Assembly: GCA_016711875.1 (NCBI GenBank) | Contig: JADJSD010000022.1 | Location: 178,871-242,870, forward strand | DNA: 64,000 nucleotides | From: Betaproteobacteria bacterium | GTDB lineage: Bacteria; Pseudomonadota; Gammaproteobacteria; Burkholderiales; Usitatibacteraceae | Reading direction: 5' to 3' | Part shown: positions 1-9,400 of the stretch, piece after piece | Numbering within the stretch: the stretch's first letter is position 1 | Layout: the number at the start of each line of letters is the position of its first letter | The notes under the pieces: model-generated | What the model saw: only the letters and a program-made list of their open reading frames with translations | The model's database searches: none | What the model was told of the DNA's origin: nothing | Position numbers and translations under genes: made by a program

Positions 1-1141
1 CTTGCCGATGCGCGCCTGCAGCAGCTTCACCGCGAAGTCGACGTCGGCCTCGGTGGTCCAGCGGCCGAGCGTGAAGCGGATGGAGCTGTGCGCGAGCTCG
101 TCGTTGCGGCCCAGGGCGCGCAGCACGTACGAGGGCTCGAGCGAGGCCGAGGTGCACGCCGACCCCGAGGAGACCGCCAGTTCCTTCATGCCCATGATGA
201 GCGACTCGCCCTCGACGAAGTTGAAGCTCACGTTCAGGTTGTGGGGCACGCGGTGGTCGAGGTCGCCGTTCACGTAGACCTCCTCCATGCCCTTGAGGCC
301 GGCCAGGAGGCGGTCGCGCAGCATGCGGATGCGCTCGTTCTCGGCGGCCATCTCGAGGCGCGCGAGCCGGAAGGCCTCGCCCATGCCGACGATCTGGTGC
401 GTGGCGAGGGTACCCGAGCGGAATCCCTTCTCGTGGCCGCCGCCGTGCATCTGCGCCTCCAGGCGCACGCGCGGCTTCCTGCGCACGTAGAGCGCGCCGA
501 TGCCCTTCGGGCCGTAGGTCTTGTGGGCCGAGAAGCTCATGAGGTCGACCTTGAGGGCCGCCAGGTCGACGGGCACCTTGCCCGTGGCCTGGGCGCTGTC
601 GACGTGGAAGATGACGCCCTTTTCGCGGCAGATCTCGCCCATGGCGGCGATCGGCTGGATCACGCCGATCTCGTTGTTCACGAACATCACCGAGGCGACG
701 GTCGTGTCCGGGCGCAGCGCCGCGCGGAACTTGTCCAGGTCGACGAGACCGTCGGGCTCCGGGTCGAGGTAGGTGGCCGAGAAGCCCTGCCGCTCGAGTT
801 CGCGCACGGTGTCGAGCACGGCCTTGTGCTCGGTCTTGACGGTGACGAGGTGCTTGCCCTTCGCCTGCGTAGAAGTGCGCCGCGCCCTTGAGCGCGAGAT
901 TGTTCGACTCCGTGGCCCCGGAAGTCCAGACGATTTCCTTCGGGTCCGCGTTCACGAGCTTCGCGACCTCGGCGCGCGCGTTCTCGACCGCCTCCTCCGC
1001 GTCCCATCCGTAGGCGTGGCTGCGCGAGGCGGGATTGCCGAACCGCTCCACGAGCCAGGGAATCATCTTCTCGGCCACGCGCGGATCCACCGGCGTGGTG
1101 GCCGAGTAGTCGAGGTAGATCGGCATCTTGTTGTCGGTCAT
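1..1141 (-). CDS. iscS: Cysteine desulfurase IscS, 3' end outside window, one frame break
   Basis: PLP-dependent cysteine desulfurase that takes sulfur from L-cysteine as an enzyme-bound persulfide for Fe-S cluster assembly. The product starts MTDNKMPIYLDYSATTPVDP and has TSGATESNN near residue 75, the PLP-lysine region SAHKTYGPKG, and the active-site loop SSGSACTS near the left edge. The reading frame breaks at about 866-870: the N-terminal frame reads through AAHFYA, and the following GKHLVTVKTEHKAVLDT lies one base over. One extra base in a GCAGGCG context explains this. The last residues lie beyond position 1. The gene follows iscR by 30 bases and should share its promoter. Identity is certain; whether the break is biological or an assembly error is open, and an error is more likely for an essential gene. 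Confidence 0.93.
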   Translation of the reverse strand, partial: MTDNKMPIYLDYSATTPVDPRVAEKMIPWLVERFGNPASRSHAYGWDAEEAVENARAEVAKLVNADPKEIVWTSGATESNNLALKGAAHFYAGEGQAPRHRQDRAQGRARHRARTRAAGLLGHLPRPGARRSRRPGQVPRGAAPGHDRRLGDVREQRDRRDPADRRHGRDLPRKGRHLPRRQRPGHGQGARRPGGPQGRPHELLGPQDLRPEGHRRALRAQEAARAPGGADARRRPREGIPLGYPRHAPDRRHGRGLPARAPRDGRRERAHPHAARPPPGRPQGHGGGLRERRPRPPRAPQPERELQLRRGRVAHHGHEGTGGLLGVGVHLGLARALVRAARPGPQRRARAQLHPLHARPLDHRGRRRLRGEAAAGAHRQ

Positions 1142-1171
1142 GGCGGTCGCTCTTCGGGCGGTGCGTCGTTC

Positions 1172-1648
1172 CTAGACGGCGATGGTGGGGCCGGCGGCGC
1201 GCGAGGCGCGGTTGCGCGGCGGGGCGATCACGGAGACCGGCTGCAGGCGCTGCTTCTCGACGAGCTGCGCGAGCGTCACGCGCGAGAGGAAGCCGTGCAC
1301 CGTGGCATTCAGGTCGACCCACAGGTCGTGCGTCATGCAGCGCTGGCTGTCGTGGCAGTTCTCGCGGCCGCCGCACTGCGTGGAGTCGATGGTCTCCTCG
1401 ACGGCGTTGATGATGTCCGCGACCGTGATGAGCGCGCCGTCGCGGGCGAGGTGGTACCCGCCGCCCGGCCCGCGCACGCTCTCGACGAGGCCGCGCCGGC
1501 GCAGCTTGCCGAAGAGCTGCTCGAGATACGACAGCGAGATGCGCTGGCGGGAGCTGATGCCCGCGAGCGTGACGGGACCCTTGGTCGAATGCAGGGCCAG
1601 GTCGAGCATCGCGGTGACCGCAAATCTTCCCTTCGTCGTGAGTCTCAT
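1172..1648 (-). CDS. iscR: Fe-S cluster responsive regulator IscR (Rrf2 family)
   Basis: Transcription factor that senses Fe-S cluster status and represses its own operon when it carries a [2Fe-2S] cluster. The 158-aa product starts MRLTTKGRFAVTAMLDLALH, with a winged helix-turn-helix over about residues 1-80 and the cluster ligands in CGGRENCHDSQRCMTHD (three Cys at about 92, 98 and 104, plus His107). Length and ligand spacing match proteobacterial IscR. It lies between cysE and iscS on the same strand, the usual betaproteobacterial order. A promoter with an IscR-type site sits about 50-85 bases upstream, inside the end of cysE, so autoregulation is likely. The C-terminal tail is rich in Ala and Arg, as in relatives. 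Confidence 0.96.
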   Translation of the reverse strand: MRLTTKGRFAVTAMLDLALHSTKGPVTLAGISSRQRISLSYLEQLFGKLRRRGLVESVRGPGGGYHLARDGALITVADIINAVEETIDSTQCGGRENCHDSQRCMTHDLWVDLNATVHGFLSRVTLAQLVEKQRLQPVSVIAPPRNRASRAAGPTIAV

Positions 1649-1697
1649 CGGGCACCTCGTCGGGGGGGAGTCGGGACAATCCCGACTTTATTGCTCA

Positions 1698-1732
1698 AGT
1701 ATAAACGAAACCTGATCAAATCAGTCAAGTAT
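1698..1732 (-). promoter_or_regulatory. iscR promoter with IscR type-1-like operator
   Basis: Read on the minus strand, a TTGACT -35 (1723-1728) and a TATACT-like -10 (1698-1703) are about 18-19 bases apart and start about 50 bases before iscR. The 25 bases at 1708-1732 fit the E. coli IscR type-1 consensus: the left half ATACTTGACT matches at all ten positions, the AT-rich centre fits, and the right half matches at about seven of ten. The site covers the -35, as expected for repression. It overlaps the last codons of cysE. The match was made by eye; binding is inferred. Confidence 0.72.
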
Positions 1733-2459
1733 TGCCCGCACGAGTCGCCGGCGTCGCGAGGCGCAGGTCGCGCTCCGCGGGCTTGTCGGCCGCCTGCCCC
1801 TCGAGCGCCGCCAGCCGCGCGGCCAGTTCGGCAAGGCGGCCGTCGATGTCATCCGTCTTCGATCCGAGCGTCGTGAGCACCTGGTTCAGCGGGTCGTCCA
1901 GGTTGCCGCTCACGGCATAGGCATCGAAGGCCATGCGCGCGGCGGTATGGTCCTCGACGATGCGCGCCGGGATGCCCACCACCGTGGCGCCCTCGGGGAC
2001 CGCCTTCACCACCACGGAATTGGAGCCCACTTTCGCGCCGTCGCCGACCGTGAAGGGACCGAGGATCTTGGCACCGGCGCCCACGACGACGCCCTTGCCG
2101 AGCGTCGGATGGCGCTTGCCCTTGTTCCACGAGGTGCCGCCCAGCGTCACGCCGTGATAGAGCGTGCAGTCGTCGCCGACCTCGGCGGTCTCGCCGATCA
2201 CCACGCCCATGCCGTGGTCGATGAAGACGCGCCGGCCGATGGTGGCGCCCGGATGGATCTCGATGCCGGTGAGGAAGCGCGCGATGTTCGAGGTGAGGCG
2301 GCCCAGCCATTTGAAGCCCGCGCCCCAGAACGCGTGCGCCAGCCGGTGGAAGAGGAGCGCGTGGAACCCGGGGTAGCACGTGAGGACTTCCCACGTGCTT
2401 CGCGCCGCGGGATCGCGGGCGAAAACGCAGCGGATGTCTTCACGGATCCTGTCGAACAT
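1725..2459 (-). CDS. cysE: Serine O-acetyltransferase CysE
   Basis: Transfers acetyl from acetyl-CoA to L-serine, giving O-acetylserine, the precursor of cysteine. The 244-aa product has the helical N-terminal part (MFDRIREDIRCVFARDPAAR), then a left-handed beta-helix of hexapeptide repeats from about residue 65 with IDHGMGVVIGETAEVGDD and the His/Asp active site, followed by HGVTLGGTSW. It ends in a variable charged tail. It lies directly before iscR and iscS, so cysteine supply and cysteine desulfuration are encoded together. An AT-rich stretch at 2506-2530 is the only obvious promoter region. Its stop overlaps the iscR promoter. Confidence 0.96.
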   Translation of the reverse strand: MFDRIREDIRCVFARDPAARSTWEVLTCYPGFHALLFHRLAHAFWGAGFKWLGRLTSNIARFLTGIEIHPGATIGRRVFIDHGMGVVIGETAEVGDDCTLYHGVTLGGTSWNKGKRHPTLGKGVVVGAGAKILGPFTVGDGAKVGSNSVVVKAVPEGATVVGIPARIVEDHTAARMAFDAYAVSGNLDDPLNQVLTTLGSKTDDIDGRLAELAARLAALEGQAADKPAERDLRLATPATRAGNT

Positions 2460-2505
2460 GGCTCTCGAACGCTCCTCGCGGAGGAGCCGGCGGGCGGCCG
2501 GCGGT

Positions 2506-2530
2506 TTCTCCGAGTAAAATTATCAACTAT
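2506..2530. promoter_or_regulatory. Candidate cysE/MFS divergent promoter with weak IscR-like match
   Basis: This is an isolated AT-rich stretch in GC-rich DNA between the divergent starts of cysE (2459) and the MFS gene (2569). On the minus strand its left half, ATAGTTGATA, agrees with 8 of 10 positions of the IscR type-1 half-site, followed by an all-AT centre and a poorer right half (about 6 of 10). It resembles the stronger site before iscR only in part. A promoter function is plausible for either gene; IscR control is a guess. Confidence 0.35.
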
Positions 2531-2568
2531 TGGACCCGCCGCTGCCAACCCGGGTTCCGCCTTCGCCC

Positions 2569-3781
2569 ATGCGCCGCTTCGCCGCCCGATACCGCGACTT
2601 CTTCCGCCTGCCCGACGTGACGACGCTGGTCGCCGTCTCGGTGCTCGCGCGCATGCCCATCGGAATGGTAGGGCTTTCCATGCTGATGTGCTTGAGGGAA
2701 TCGATGGGCTCCTTTGCCCTGGCAGGCAGCATTTCGGGCGTCTATTTCGTGGCGATGGCCGTGGGGGCCCCGATCCAGGGCCGGCTCATCGACCGGCGCG
2801 GTCCCCGGGCCGTGTTGGCCGTCACGGGCATCGTGAGCCCGGCTGTCCCACCTCGGCATCCTCGTCGCCGCACGCCACGACGCGGGCTTCACGGCCATGG
2901 CGCTCGCCGCGGCGATGGCAGGCCTCTTCGCCACCCCCATGACCGTGCTCACGCGCACGCTCTGGCGCATGCGCTTCACCCGCGACGACGACCGGCGGCG
3001 CGCCTTCTCGATCGATGCCGTGATGATCGAGATCAATTTCACGCTGGGCCCGACGATCGTCGCCGGCGTGATCGCGATCGCGAACGCGACCGCCGCCTTC
3101 GCGCTGTCGATCGGCGTGATCGTGGCCTCCTTCCTCGTCTTCGTGCTCTCGCCCGCTCTCAAGTACTTCAAGCCCGAGCCCCCGGTCGAACGCCACCTGC
3201 TGGGCCCGCTCACGGACCCGCACCTGCTGCTCGTCTTCGGCGCGTCCTTCGGCCTCACCATGAGTTTCGGGCAGCTCGAGGTCGGCTATCCCGCCTACGC
3301 GACCTTCCTCGGGCTGCCGGCGCTCGGCGGCATCCTGCTCGCCACCAACTCCTTCGGCAGCGCCCTGGGCGGCACGCTCTTCGGCGGGCTCAACCTCCGC
3401 GCGCCCCTCGAGCGGCAGTTCGCGACGACGCTCGCGATCATGTCGGTGCCCCTCGCGCTTCACGCCTTCGTCGATGGCCCCCTCGCCTTCGGCATCGCGG
3501 CGTTCATCGCCGGCGCCGCGATCGCGCCGAGCATCGCGTGCCAGTCGGTCCTCGTGTCGCGGCTGGCCCCGGCGCGCTACGCCACGGAGGCGTTCACGTG
3601 GTCGTCGACGTTCATCGTGAGCGGCCTGGGCGCGGGCATGGCCGTGGGGGGCTGGCTGTCCGAGACGCACGGACCCAAGGCGCCGTTCGTCGCCGGTGCC
3701 GTGCTCGTGGCGGCCATGGCCCTTCTCGCGCGGCAGCTCCCGGTGCGCCGCGTCGCCCAGGGCGAGCCCGCCCCTCACTGA
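2569..3781 (+). CDS. MFS transporter, one frame break
   Basis: Membrane carrier of the major facilitator superfamily with no substrate recognisable. The ATG at 2569 (MRRFAARYRDFFRLPDVTTL) is preferred over the TTG at 2530, which lies in the promoter region. Hydrophobic segments recur through the whole frame, and the loop motif GRLIDRRGPRAVLAV follows the second helix, as in the MFS loop 2-3 signature. The frame breaks at about 2838-2850, where IVSP continues as LSHLGILVAARHDAGF in the next frame; one extra base in a C/G run explains it. Together the two parts give about 403 residues, a normal MFS length. The 3' end overlaps the convergent trmJ by seven bases. Confidence 0.85.
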
Positions 3782-4512
3782 GACGGCGGGCCGCCGTTCC
3801 TCGCCGCGAGCGCGTGCAGCATGCCGCGCAGCAGGTCGACTTCCTCGCGCTCCAGGGAGAGCCTCGAGGCCAGGCGGCGCATGCGCTCGTCGAGCCGTCC
3901 GGGCTTCGCCGGGTCCAGGAAGCCGCAGGCGACGAGGGCCTCGGCCAGGTGCGCGTGCAGGCCCTCGAGGTCGGCCCCGCTCGCCGGTGCGCGCAGCCCC
4001 GCCGTGGCCGGCGCGAAGACACGGGCGGCGAGCGCCACTTCATAGGCCGCGAGCTGCACCGCCGCCGCGAGGTTGAGCGAGCCGTAGTCCGGGTTCGTGG
4101 CGAAGGTCGCGAACCGCTGGCAGCGCAGCAGCTCGTCGTTGGAGAGCCCGGAGGTCTCGTTGCCGAAGACGAGCGCGATCCGGCCGGGCGTGGCGAGCGC
4201 CTCCGGCGCCAGCTCGCGCCACTCGCGCGGCGCGTGGGACAGGTCGCGGCGGCGGGCGCTGAACCCCACGGCGAGTTCGCGGTCGGCGAGCGCCGGGGCG
4301 AGCTCGTCGAAGACGCGCGCGCGCTCGAGCACGTCCTTCGCGCCGGCGGCCATCGCGTCGGCCTCGGCGTGCGGAAAGTGGCGCGGCCGCACGAGCGCGA
4401 GATCCGCAAGGCCCATGGTCTTCATGGCGCGCGCGGCCGCGCCGATGTTGCCCGGGTGGCTGGGCCGCACGAGCACCACCGCCACGCGCGCGGGGTCGAA
4501 AGTCGCCTTCAT
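3775..4512 (-). CDS. trmJ: tRNA (cytidine/uridine-2'-O-)-methyltransferase TrmJ
   Basis: SPOUT-class RNA 2'-O-methyltransferase that modifies tRNA position 32. The 245-aa product starts MKATFDPARVAVVLVRPSHP and shows the family motifs NIGAAARAMKTMGL, IALVFGNETSGLSNDEL (SAM-binding knot) and NPDYGSLNLAAAVQL. The C-terminal part after about residue 165 is the shorter, variable TrmJ extension. An upstream in-frame start at 4554 exists, but the ATG at 4512 fits the family start. The gene is divergent from suhB with 68 bases between them, a common betaproteobacterial pairing. Confidence 0.92.
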   Translation of the reverse strand: MKATFDPARVAVVLVRPSHPGNIGAAARAMKTMGLADLALVRPRHFPHAEADAMAAGAKDVLERARVFDELAPALADRELAVGFSARRRDLSHAPREWRELAPEALATPGRIALVFGNETSGLSNDELLRCQRFATFATNPDYGSLNLAAAVQLAAYEVALAARVFAPATAGLRAPASGADLEGLHAHLAEALVACGFLDPAKPGRLDERMRRLASRLSLEREEVDLLRGMLHALAARNGGPPSQ

Positions 4513-4520
4513 CGTATAAT
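4495..4520 (+). promoter_or_regulatory. Candidate suhB promoter
   Basis: A perfect TATAAT lies at 4515-4520, about 60 bases before suhB and just outside the trmJ start. The matching -35 is poor (GTCGAA-like at about 4495). The hexamer stands out in this GC-rich DNA. Role inferred from position only. Confidence 0.35.
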
Positions 4521-4580
4521 TCTGCCTCACGAACACTTCGGCCGAGGCCCGCAAGGCGCCTGAAGGCCCCGCTCTTTGCC

Positions 4581-5360
4581 ATGCACCCGATGCTCACGAC
4601 GGCCGTGAAGGCCGCCCGCAAGGCCGGCTCGATCATCACCCGCGCCTCCTTCGACCTCGACCGGCTCACGGTCCACCGCAAGCAGCGCGCGGACTTCGTC
4701 TCGGAGGTGGATGTCGCCGCCGAGCAGGCCATCATCCGCACCCTGCGCGACGCCTACCCCGGCCACGCCTTCCACGCGGAGGAAAGCGGCAAGTCGGCCG
4801 CCGAGGCCGAGCACGTGTGGATCATCGACCCGCTCGACGGCACCACCAACTTCCTGCACGGCTTTCCGCAGTATTGCGTGTCGATCGCCCTCAAGCACAA
4901 GGGCGTGCTGCAGCAGGCCGTCGTCTACGACCCCAACCGCAACGAGCTCTTCACCGCCACCCGCGGCGCCGGCGCCTTCCTGAACGACCGGCGCATCCGC
5001 GTGAGCAACAACGACCGGTTCGAGGACGCCCTCATCGGCACGGGCTTCCCGTTCCGCGAGTTCGCGAACTTCGACGAGTACCTGCGCATGTTTGCCTCGG
5101 TGGCGAAGCAGACGGCCGGCATCCGCCGGCCCGGCGCCGCCGCGCTCGACCTGGCGTGGGTCGCCGCCGGGCGCATCGACGGCTTCTGGGAAATGGGCCT
5201 CTCGCCCTGGGACATGGCGGCCGGCGCGCTCCTCGTGCGCGAGGCGGGCGGGCTCATCGGCGATTTCGCCGGCGAGGAAGGCTGGCTGGAGAGCGGCCGG
5301 GTCGTCGCGGCCAACGCGAAGCTCTTCTCGACGCTGCTCGCGGCGATCAACGCCCGCTAG
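4581..5360 (+). CDS. suhB: Inositol-1-monophosphatase family protein SuhB
   Basis: Mg2+-dependent, Li+-sensitive phosphatase family; in E. coli SuhB also acts with the Nus factors in rRNA antitermination. The 259-aa product carries the metal-binding signatures HAEESG, IIDPLDGTTNFLHGFP and, near the C-terminus, GLSPWDMAAGALLVREAGG. Length is typical. It is divergent from trmJ. The start at 4581 (MHPMLTTAVKAARKAGS) matches the family; the second ATG, three codons on, is also possible. Confidence 0.95.
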   Translation: MHPMLTTAVKAARKAGSIITRASFDLDRLTVHRKQRADFVSEVDVAAEQAIIRTLRDAYPGHAFHAEESGKSAAEAEHVWIIDPLDGTTNFLHGFPQYCVSIALKHKGVLQQAVVYDPNRNELFTATRGAGAFLNDRRIRVSNNDRFEDALIGTGFPFREFANFDEYLRMFASVAKQTAGIRRPGAAALDLAWVAAGRIDGFWEMGLSPWDMAAGALLVREAGGLIGDFAGEEGWLESGRVVAANAKLFSTLLAAINAR

Positions 5361-5372
5361 GGGCCGCGCGCC

Positions 5373-6305
5373 TCAGTCCCCGAGAAGCCGCTGCGCGACG
5401 GCGCCCGCCGTGAACGCGAGCCCGAAGGCGAGTTCCAGCTTCACCGTGCGGAAGAGGATCGCGTTGTAGGCGAGCCCCGACGCCGCCCCGAAATCGCGCT
5501 GCAGCCGTGCCGCCCAGGGCACGAGGACCAGGGGCGCGGCGAGCCCCGGGCTCGCGCGCAGCACCGCCATCGCCGCCACGATCGCGAAGGGCACCCAGAT
5601 CGCGACGGCATAGAGCGTGGCCGATGCGCGCGGCCCGAAGGTCGCCGCGAAGGTCCGCCTCCCGGTCCGCGCGTCGTGCTCGTGGTCGCGATGGTTGTTC
5701 ACGGCGAGCACCGCCGCCGCGTGCGCGCCCACGGCCGCCCCGGCGAGCCACGCGTCGGGACCCGCGGAGCCCGCATGCAGGTAGTAGGTGCCGAGGACCG
5801 CGACCAGCCCGAAGAAGACGAACACCGTCGCCTCGCCGAAAGGCGTGTAGGCGATCGGCTTCGGCCCCCCCATGTAGGCGAGCGCCCCGGCCGTCGAGGC
5901 GAGCCCGATGGCCGCGGGTATCCAGCCGGCATGCGCCACGAGCGGCACGCAGATGAGGGCCGACAGGGCCACCCCGGCCCCGATCGCGCGGCGCACCGCC
6001 TGCGGCGTGAGCCATCCCCGGGCCGTGGCGCGCGGCAGGCCCACGCGCCCGCCCGTCTCGAGGCCCCGCGAGGTATAGCCCACGTCGTTCTGCAGGTTGG
6101 AGAGCACCTGCACGATCAGGGACCCCGCGAGCGCGAGCGCCGTCACCCAGCCGAGGATCGTGGCGCCGTGCAGCCAGGCCAGGCCCGTGGCCACGGCCAC
6201 CGGGATCGCGGCGATCCACAGGGTCTTCGGCCGCGCGGCCACGGCCCAGGCGCGCGGGGATCCGGGCACGACGTCGTCGGGGGCGGCGAAGGGGGAGGCG
6301 GGCAT
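5373..6305 (-). CDS. MenA-like UbiA-superfamily prenyltransferase
   Basis: Integral membrane prenyltransferase related to 1,4-dihydroxy-2-naphthoate polyprenyltransferase (MenA). The sequence shows ARPKTLWIAAIPV at the N-terminus, GPKPIAYTPFGEATVFVFFG, GTYYLHAG, and the second Asp-rich motif NNHRDHEHDARTGRRT, with about eight or nine hydrophobic segments. The first Asp-rich motif is altered: MenA has ND-x-GD, whereas here it reads NDVGYTSRGLETG, so the second Asp is Tyr and the third is Glu. No other men gene is in the window. The ATG at 6305 (MPASPFAAPDD) is chosen because a TATAAT lies just upstream at 6344-6349. Family is clear; the substrate is not. Confidence 0.85.
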   Translation of the reverse strand: MPASPFAAPDDVVPGSPRAWAVAARPKTLWIAAIPVAVATGLAWLHGATILGWVTALALAGSLIVQVLSNLQNDVGYTSRGLETGGRVGLPRATARGWLTPQAVRRAIGAGVALSALICVPLVAHAGWIPAAIGLASTAGALAYMGGPKPIAYTPFGEATVFVFFGLVAVLGTYYLHAGSAGPDAWLAGAAVGAHAAAVLAVNNHRDHEHDARTGRRTFAATFGPRASATLYAVAIWVPFAIVAAMAVLRASPGLAAPLVLVPWAARLQRDFGAASGLAYNAILFRTVKLELAFGLAFTAGAVAQRLLGD

Positions 6306-6343
6306 CGGCAGGCGGGGTGCAGTCCGGTAGGTCGACCCGCGCA

Positions 6344-6349
6344 ATTATA
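6344..6349 (-). promoter_or_regulatory. -10 element for the MenA-like gene
   Basis: A perfect TATAAT on the minus strand sits 39 bases before the ATG at 6305. No good -35 is seen at 17 bases. It rules out the alternative TTG start at 6344. Confidence 0.4.
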
Positions 6350-6451
6350 CGGGCAGGGACAGGGCGCCCGGCCCGCCCGGGCTGAGCCACGTCAAGGGGT
6401 TCGGCGCCTACGGGAATAGACTCGTCCCACCTTGGCTTTCGAGGCGAACCG

Positions 6452-9400
6452 ATGCAATTGTCCCGTCCCCTGAGAATCGCACTGGTCTACGCGGCCCTGG
6501 GGCTCGCGTGGATCGCGTTCTCGGACCTCGCGCTCGGGCTCCTCGTGACCGACGCGGGCGAGATCGCCTGGCTCGGTGCCGTCAAGGGATTCGCGTTCGT
6601 CGGCGTCACGGCCCTGGTCCTTTACGCCATGCTCGCCCGCGGCGCCGCCGCACCGCCCCCGGCTTCCGCAACCCCCGTCGACGGCCGGCTGCCCCTGGCG
6701 CTCCTGGTTGCCGGCATCCTCGCGGGCGTCGTCCTGCTCGTCTCCACCTACCGTGCCGATGAGCGCGCGGCGGAGGAAATCGACCGGCAACTCACCGCCA
6801 TGGCCGGCAGCAAGTCCTCGCAGGTCGAGCTGTTTCTCGCCGCCCGGATGCGCCTGGCCGCCGCCCTCGCCGCCTCGGTGAACACCGCCGAACTCCCGGC
6901 GCACGGCCGGGCCCCCTCCGGCGACATGGGCTCGCTGCCCTGGGCCTGGCTCGACCGCGCGAGCGCCGAGGCCGGCTTCGAGGGGGGCGCCGTCTTCGTC
7001 CCGGGCGAGAGCGCCGCCCTCGTTCGCACCGGGGTGTTCCCGCCGTCCGCCCCGCCGGCGACGGCGGCCTGCACCCTCGCGATCGAGCGCGGCCGCGCCG
7101 CCCACTCGGACCTGCTGCACGAGGACGGACGCGACGCGCTCTATTTCGCCGCGCCGGTTTCCCGGGCGGACGGCCGCACCATCGCGCTGTGCCTCGTCTT
7201 CCGGTCCGATCCCGCGCGTGACCTCTATCCCCTGATCACCGATTCGCCCATCGAGACCCGGTCGGGCGAGACGATTCTCACGTCTGCCGCCGGCTCGTCG
7301 ATCACCTTCTACGGCACGCTGCGCCACCGCCCGGCCGGGACCGGGCCCCTCGTCCTCGCCTCCCGCGCGGACCTCCCCGCCGCCATGGCCGCGCGCGGCC
7401 GCGTCGGCGTCGTGCAGGGGAACGACTACCGTGGCGAGCCGGTGCAGGCCGTGCTGCGCCCGGTGCGCGGCACCCCGTGGACCGTCATCGCGAAGATCGA
7501 CCGCCAGGAGGTCGCCTCCCTGGCGGGCGCCTCCACGCGCCTGGCCACGTACGGGGCGATGCTCGTGTTCGCCGCCTCGCTCCTGGGCGGGGTGCTCGCC
7601 TGGCGCGCCCAGGCGGCCACCGCCGCCGCGCGCGAGCGGGCCGCCCTCGCCGAGCGCGACCAGGCGCAGCGCCGCGAGCGCGACTGGGCCTCGCTCTTCT
7701 TCTCGATGCCCTTCACCGGGATGGCCGTGACGTCCGCGCGGTCCCGCAAGTGGGTGCGATTCAACGACCGCCTGTGCCAGATCCTCGGCTACCCGCGCGA
7801 GGAACTCGAGCAACTCGCCTGGACCGCGATCACGCACCCCGACGATCTCGACAAGGACGTCGCCCAGTTCCGCCGGGTGCTGGCGGGCGAGATCGAGGGT
7901 TACCGGCTCGACAAGCGCTTCCTGCACAAGGACGGGCACGTGATCCACGCCGTGATCGACGTGCGGGCCATCCGCGAGCCCGACGGGAGCGTCGAGCACT
8001 TCATCGCGACGGTGGAGGACACCACCGAACGCGTGCAGCACCTGGGGAACCTCGCGCGCCTGCGGGACCTCTACGACCTGCTCTCGCAGACCAACCAGGC
8101 CATCGTGCGCTGCCGCAGCCGCGAGGAGCTCTTCGCGAACATCGTGCGCCACGCGGTCGAGCGCGGCCGCATGCGCTTCGCCTGGATCGGCCTGCTCGAC
8201 GAGCGCAACGTGCTCCAGCCCGTCGCCCGTTTCGGCGACGACCGCGGCTACGTGGACGAGGTGCGCGTGCGCTCCGAGGGGGGCGACCCCCTTTCGCGCG
8301 GCCCCTCGGGCCAGGCCATCCGGGCCGGGCGCCACATGATCGCCAACGACTTCGCGGCGGATCCCGCCCTCGCCCCCTGGCAAGCGGCGGCCGCGCGCGC
8401 CGGCGTCGGGGCATCGGCGGCATTTCCCATCCGCCTGGCCGATCGCGTGGTGGGCGCGCTCAACCTCTACGCGGCCGAGAAGGGCTACTTCGACGAGGAC
8501 GTCGTGAGGACCCTCGACGAGATGGCGCTCGACATCTCGTTCGCGCTCGACCACCTCGCCGCGCGCAAGGACCTGGAGGCGGCCATGCGCCTGGTGCAGG
8601 ACATCGTCGACGCGACCGACGCGGTCGTCTCCATCTTCGATCGCGAGGGCCGCTGCGTGCTCGGCAACCGGGCCTACGCGCAGGTCATCGGCCAGCCGCT
8701 CGAGCGCATTGCGGGAAGCCGGCGGGAGGACCTGATGCCCGCGGACATCGCGGGGGTGCTGCGCGATAACGACCTCGAGGTGCTGGCGAGCGGCGAGCCG
8801 ATGCGCTTCCAGGAGACCCACGCGGGGACGGATGGCCGGCACCTGTACCAGTCGGCCAAGTTCCCCGTCCGCGACGCCGGCGGCGCCGTCTCGGGCGTGG
8901 GCAGCATCTCGGTGGACGTGACCGAACTCGTGCGCGCGCGCGAGCGGCTCGCCGACGCGAACCGCGTGCTCGAGGACCGCGTCGCCGAACGCACGCGCGA
9001 GCTCACCATCGCCCGCGACCGCGCCCTCGCGGCGGACCGGGTGAAGAGCCTGTTCCTCGCCACCGTCTCCCACGAGTTGCGCACGCCGCTCAACTCGATC
9101 ATCGGCTTCACCGGCGTGCTCCTCGCCGGCCTGCCCGGCCCCCTGAACGCCGAGCAGTCGAAGCAGCTCTCGATCGTGCAGGCGTCCTCGAAGCACCTGC
9201 TGCAGCTCATCAACGACGTGCTGGATCTCTCCAAGATCGAGGCCGGCGAGTTCCAGGTCGCCCGCGAGGACTTCGCCATGCACGCGCTCGTGCAGGACTG
9301 TCTCGAGGCCTTCACGCCGGACGCGGCCCTGCGCGGCCTCGCCCTCGCCCTCGATCGCACGCCGGGCGAGCCGCGCGTTCGCGCCGATCCGCGCCGCGTG

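Noticed and set aside
2530..4563. A 677-residue plus-strand frame from the MFS start through trmJ
   Set aside because: Only the first 100 residues are MFS; after the frame break it is shadow sequence antisense to trmJ.
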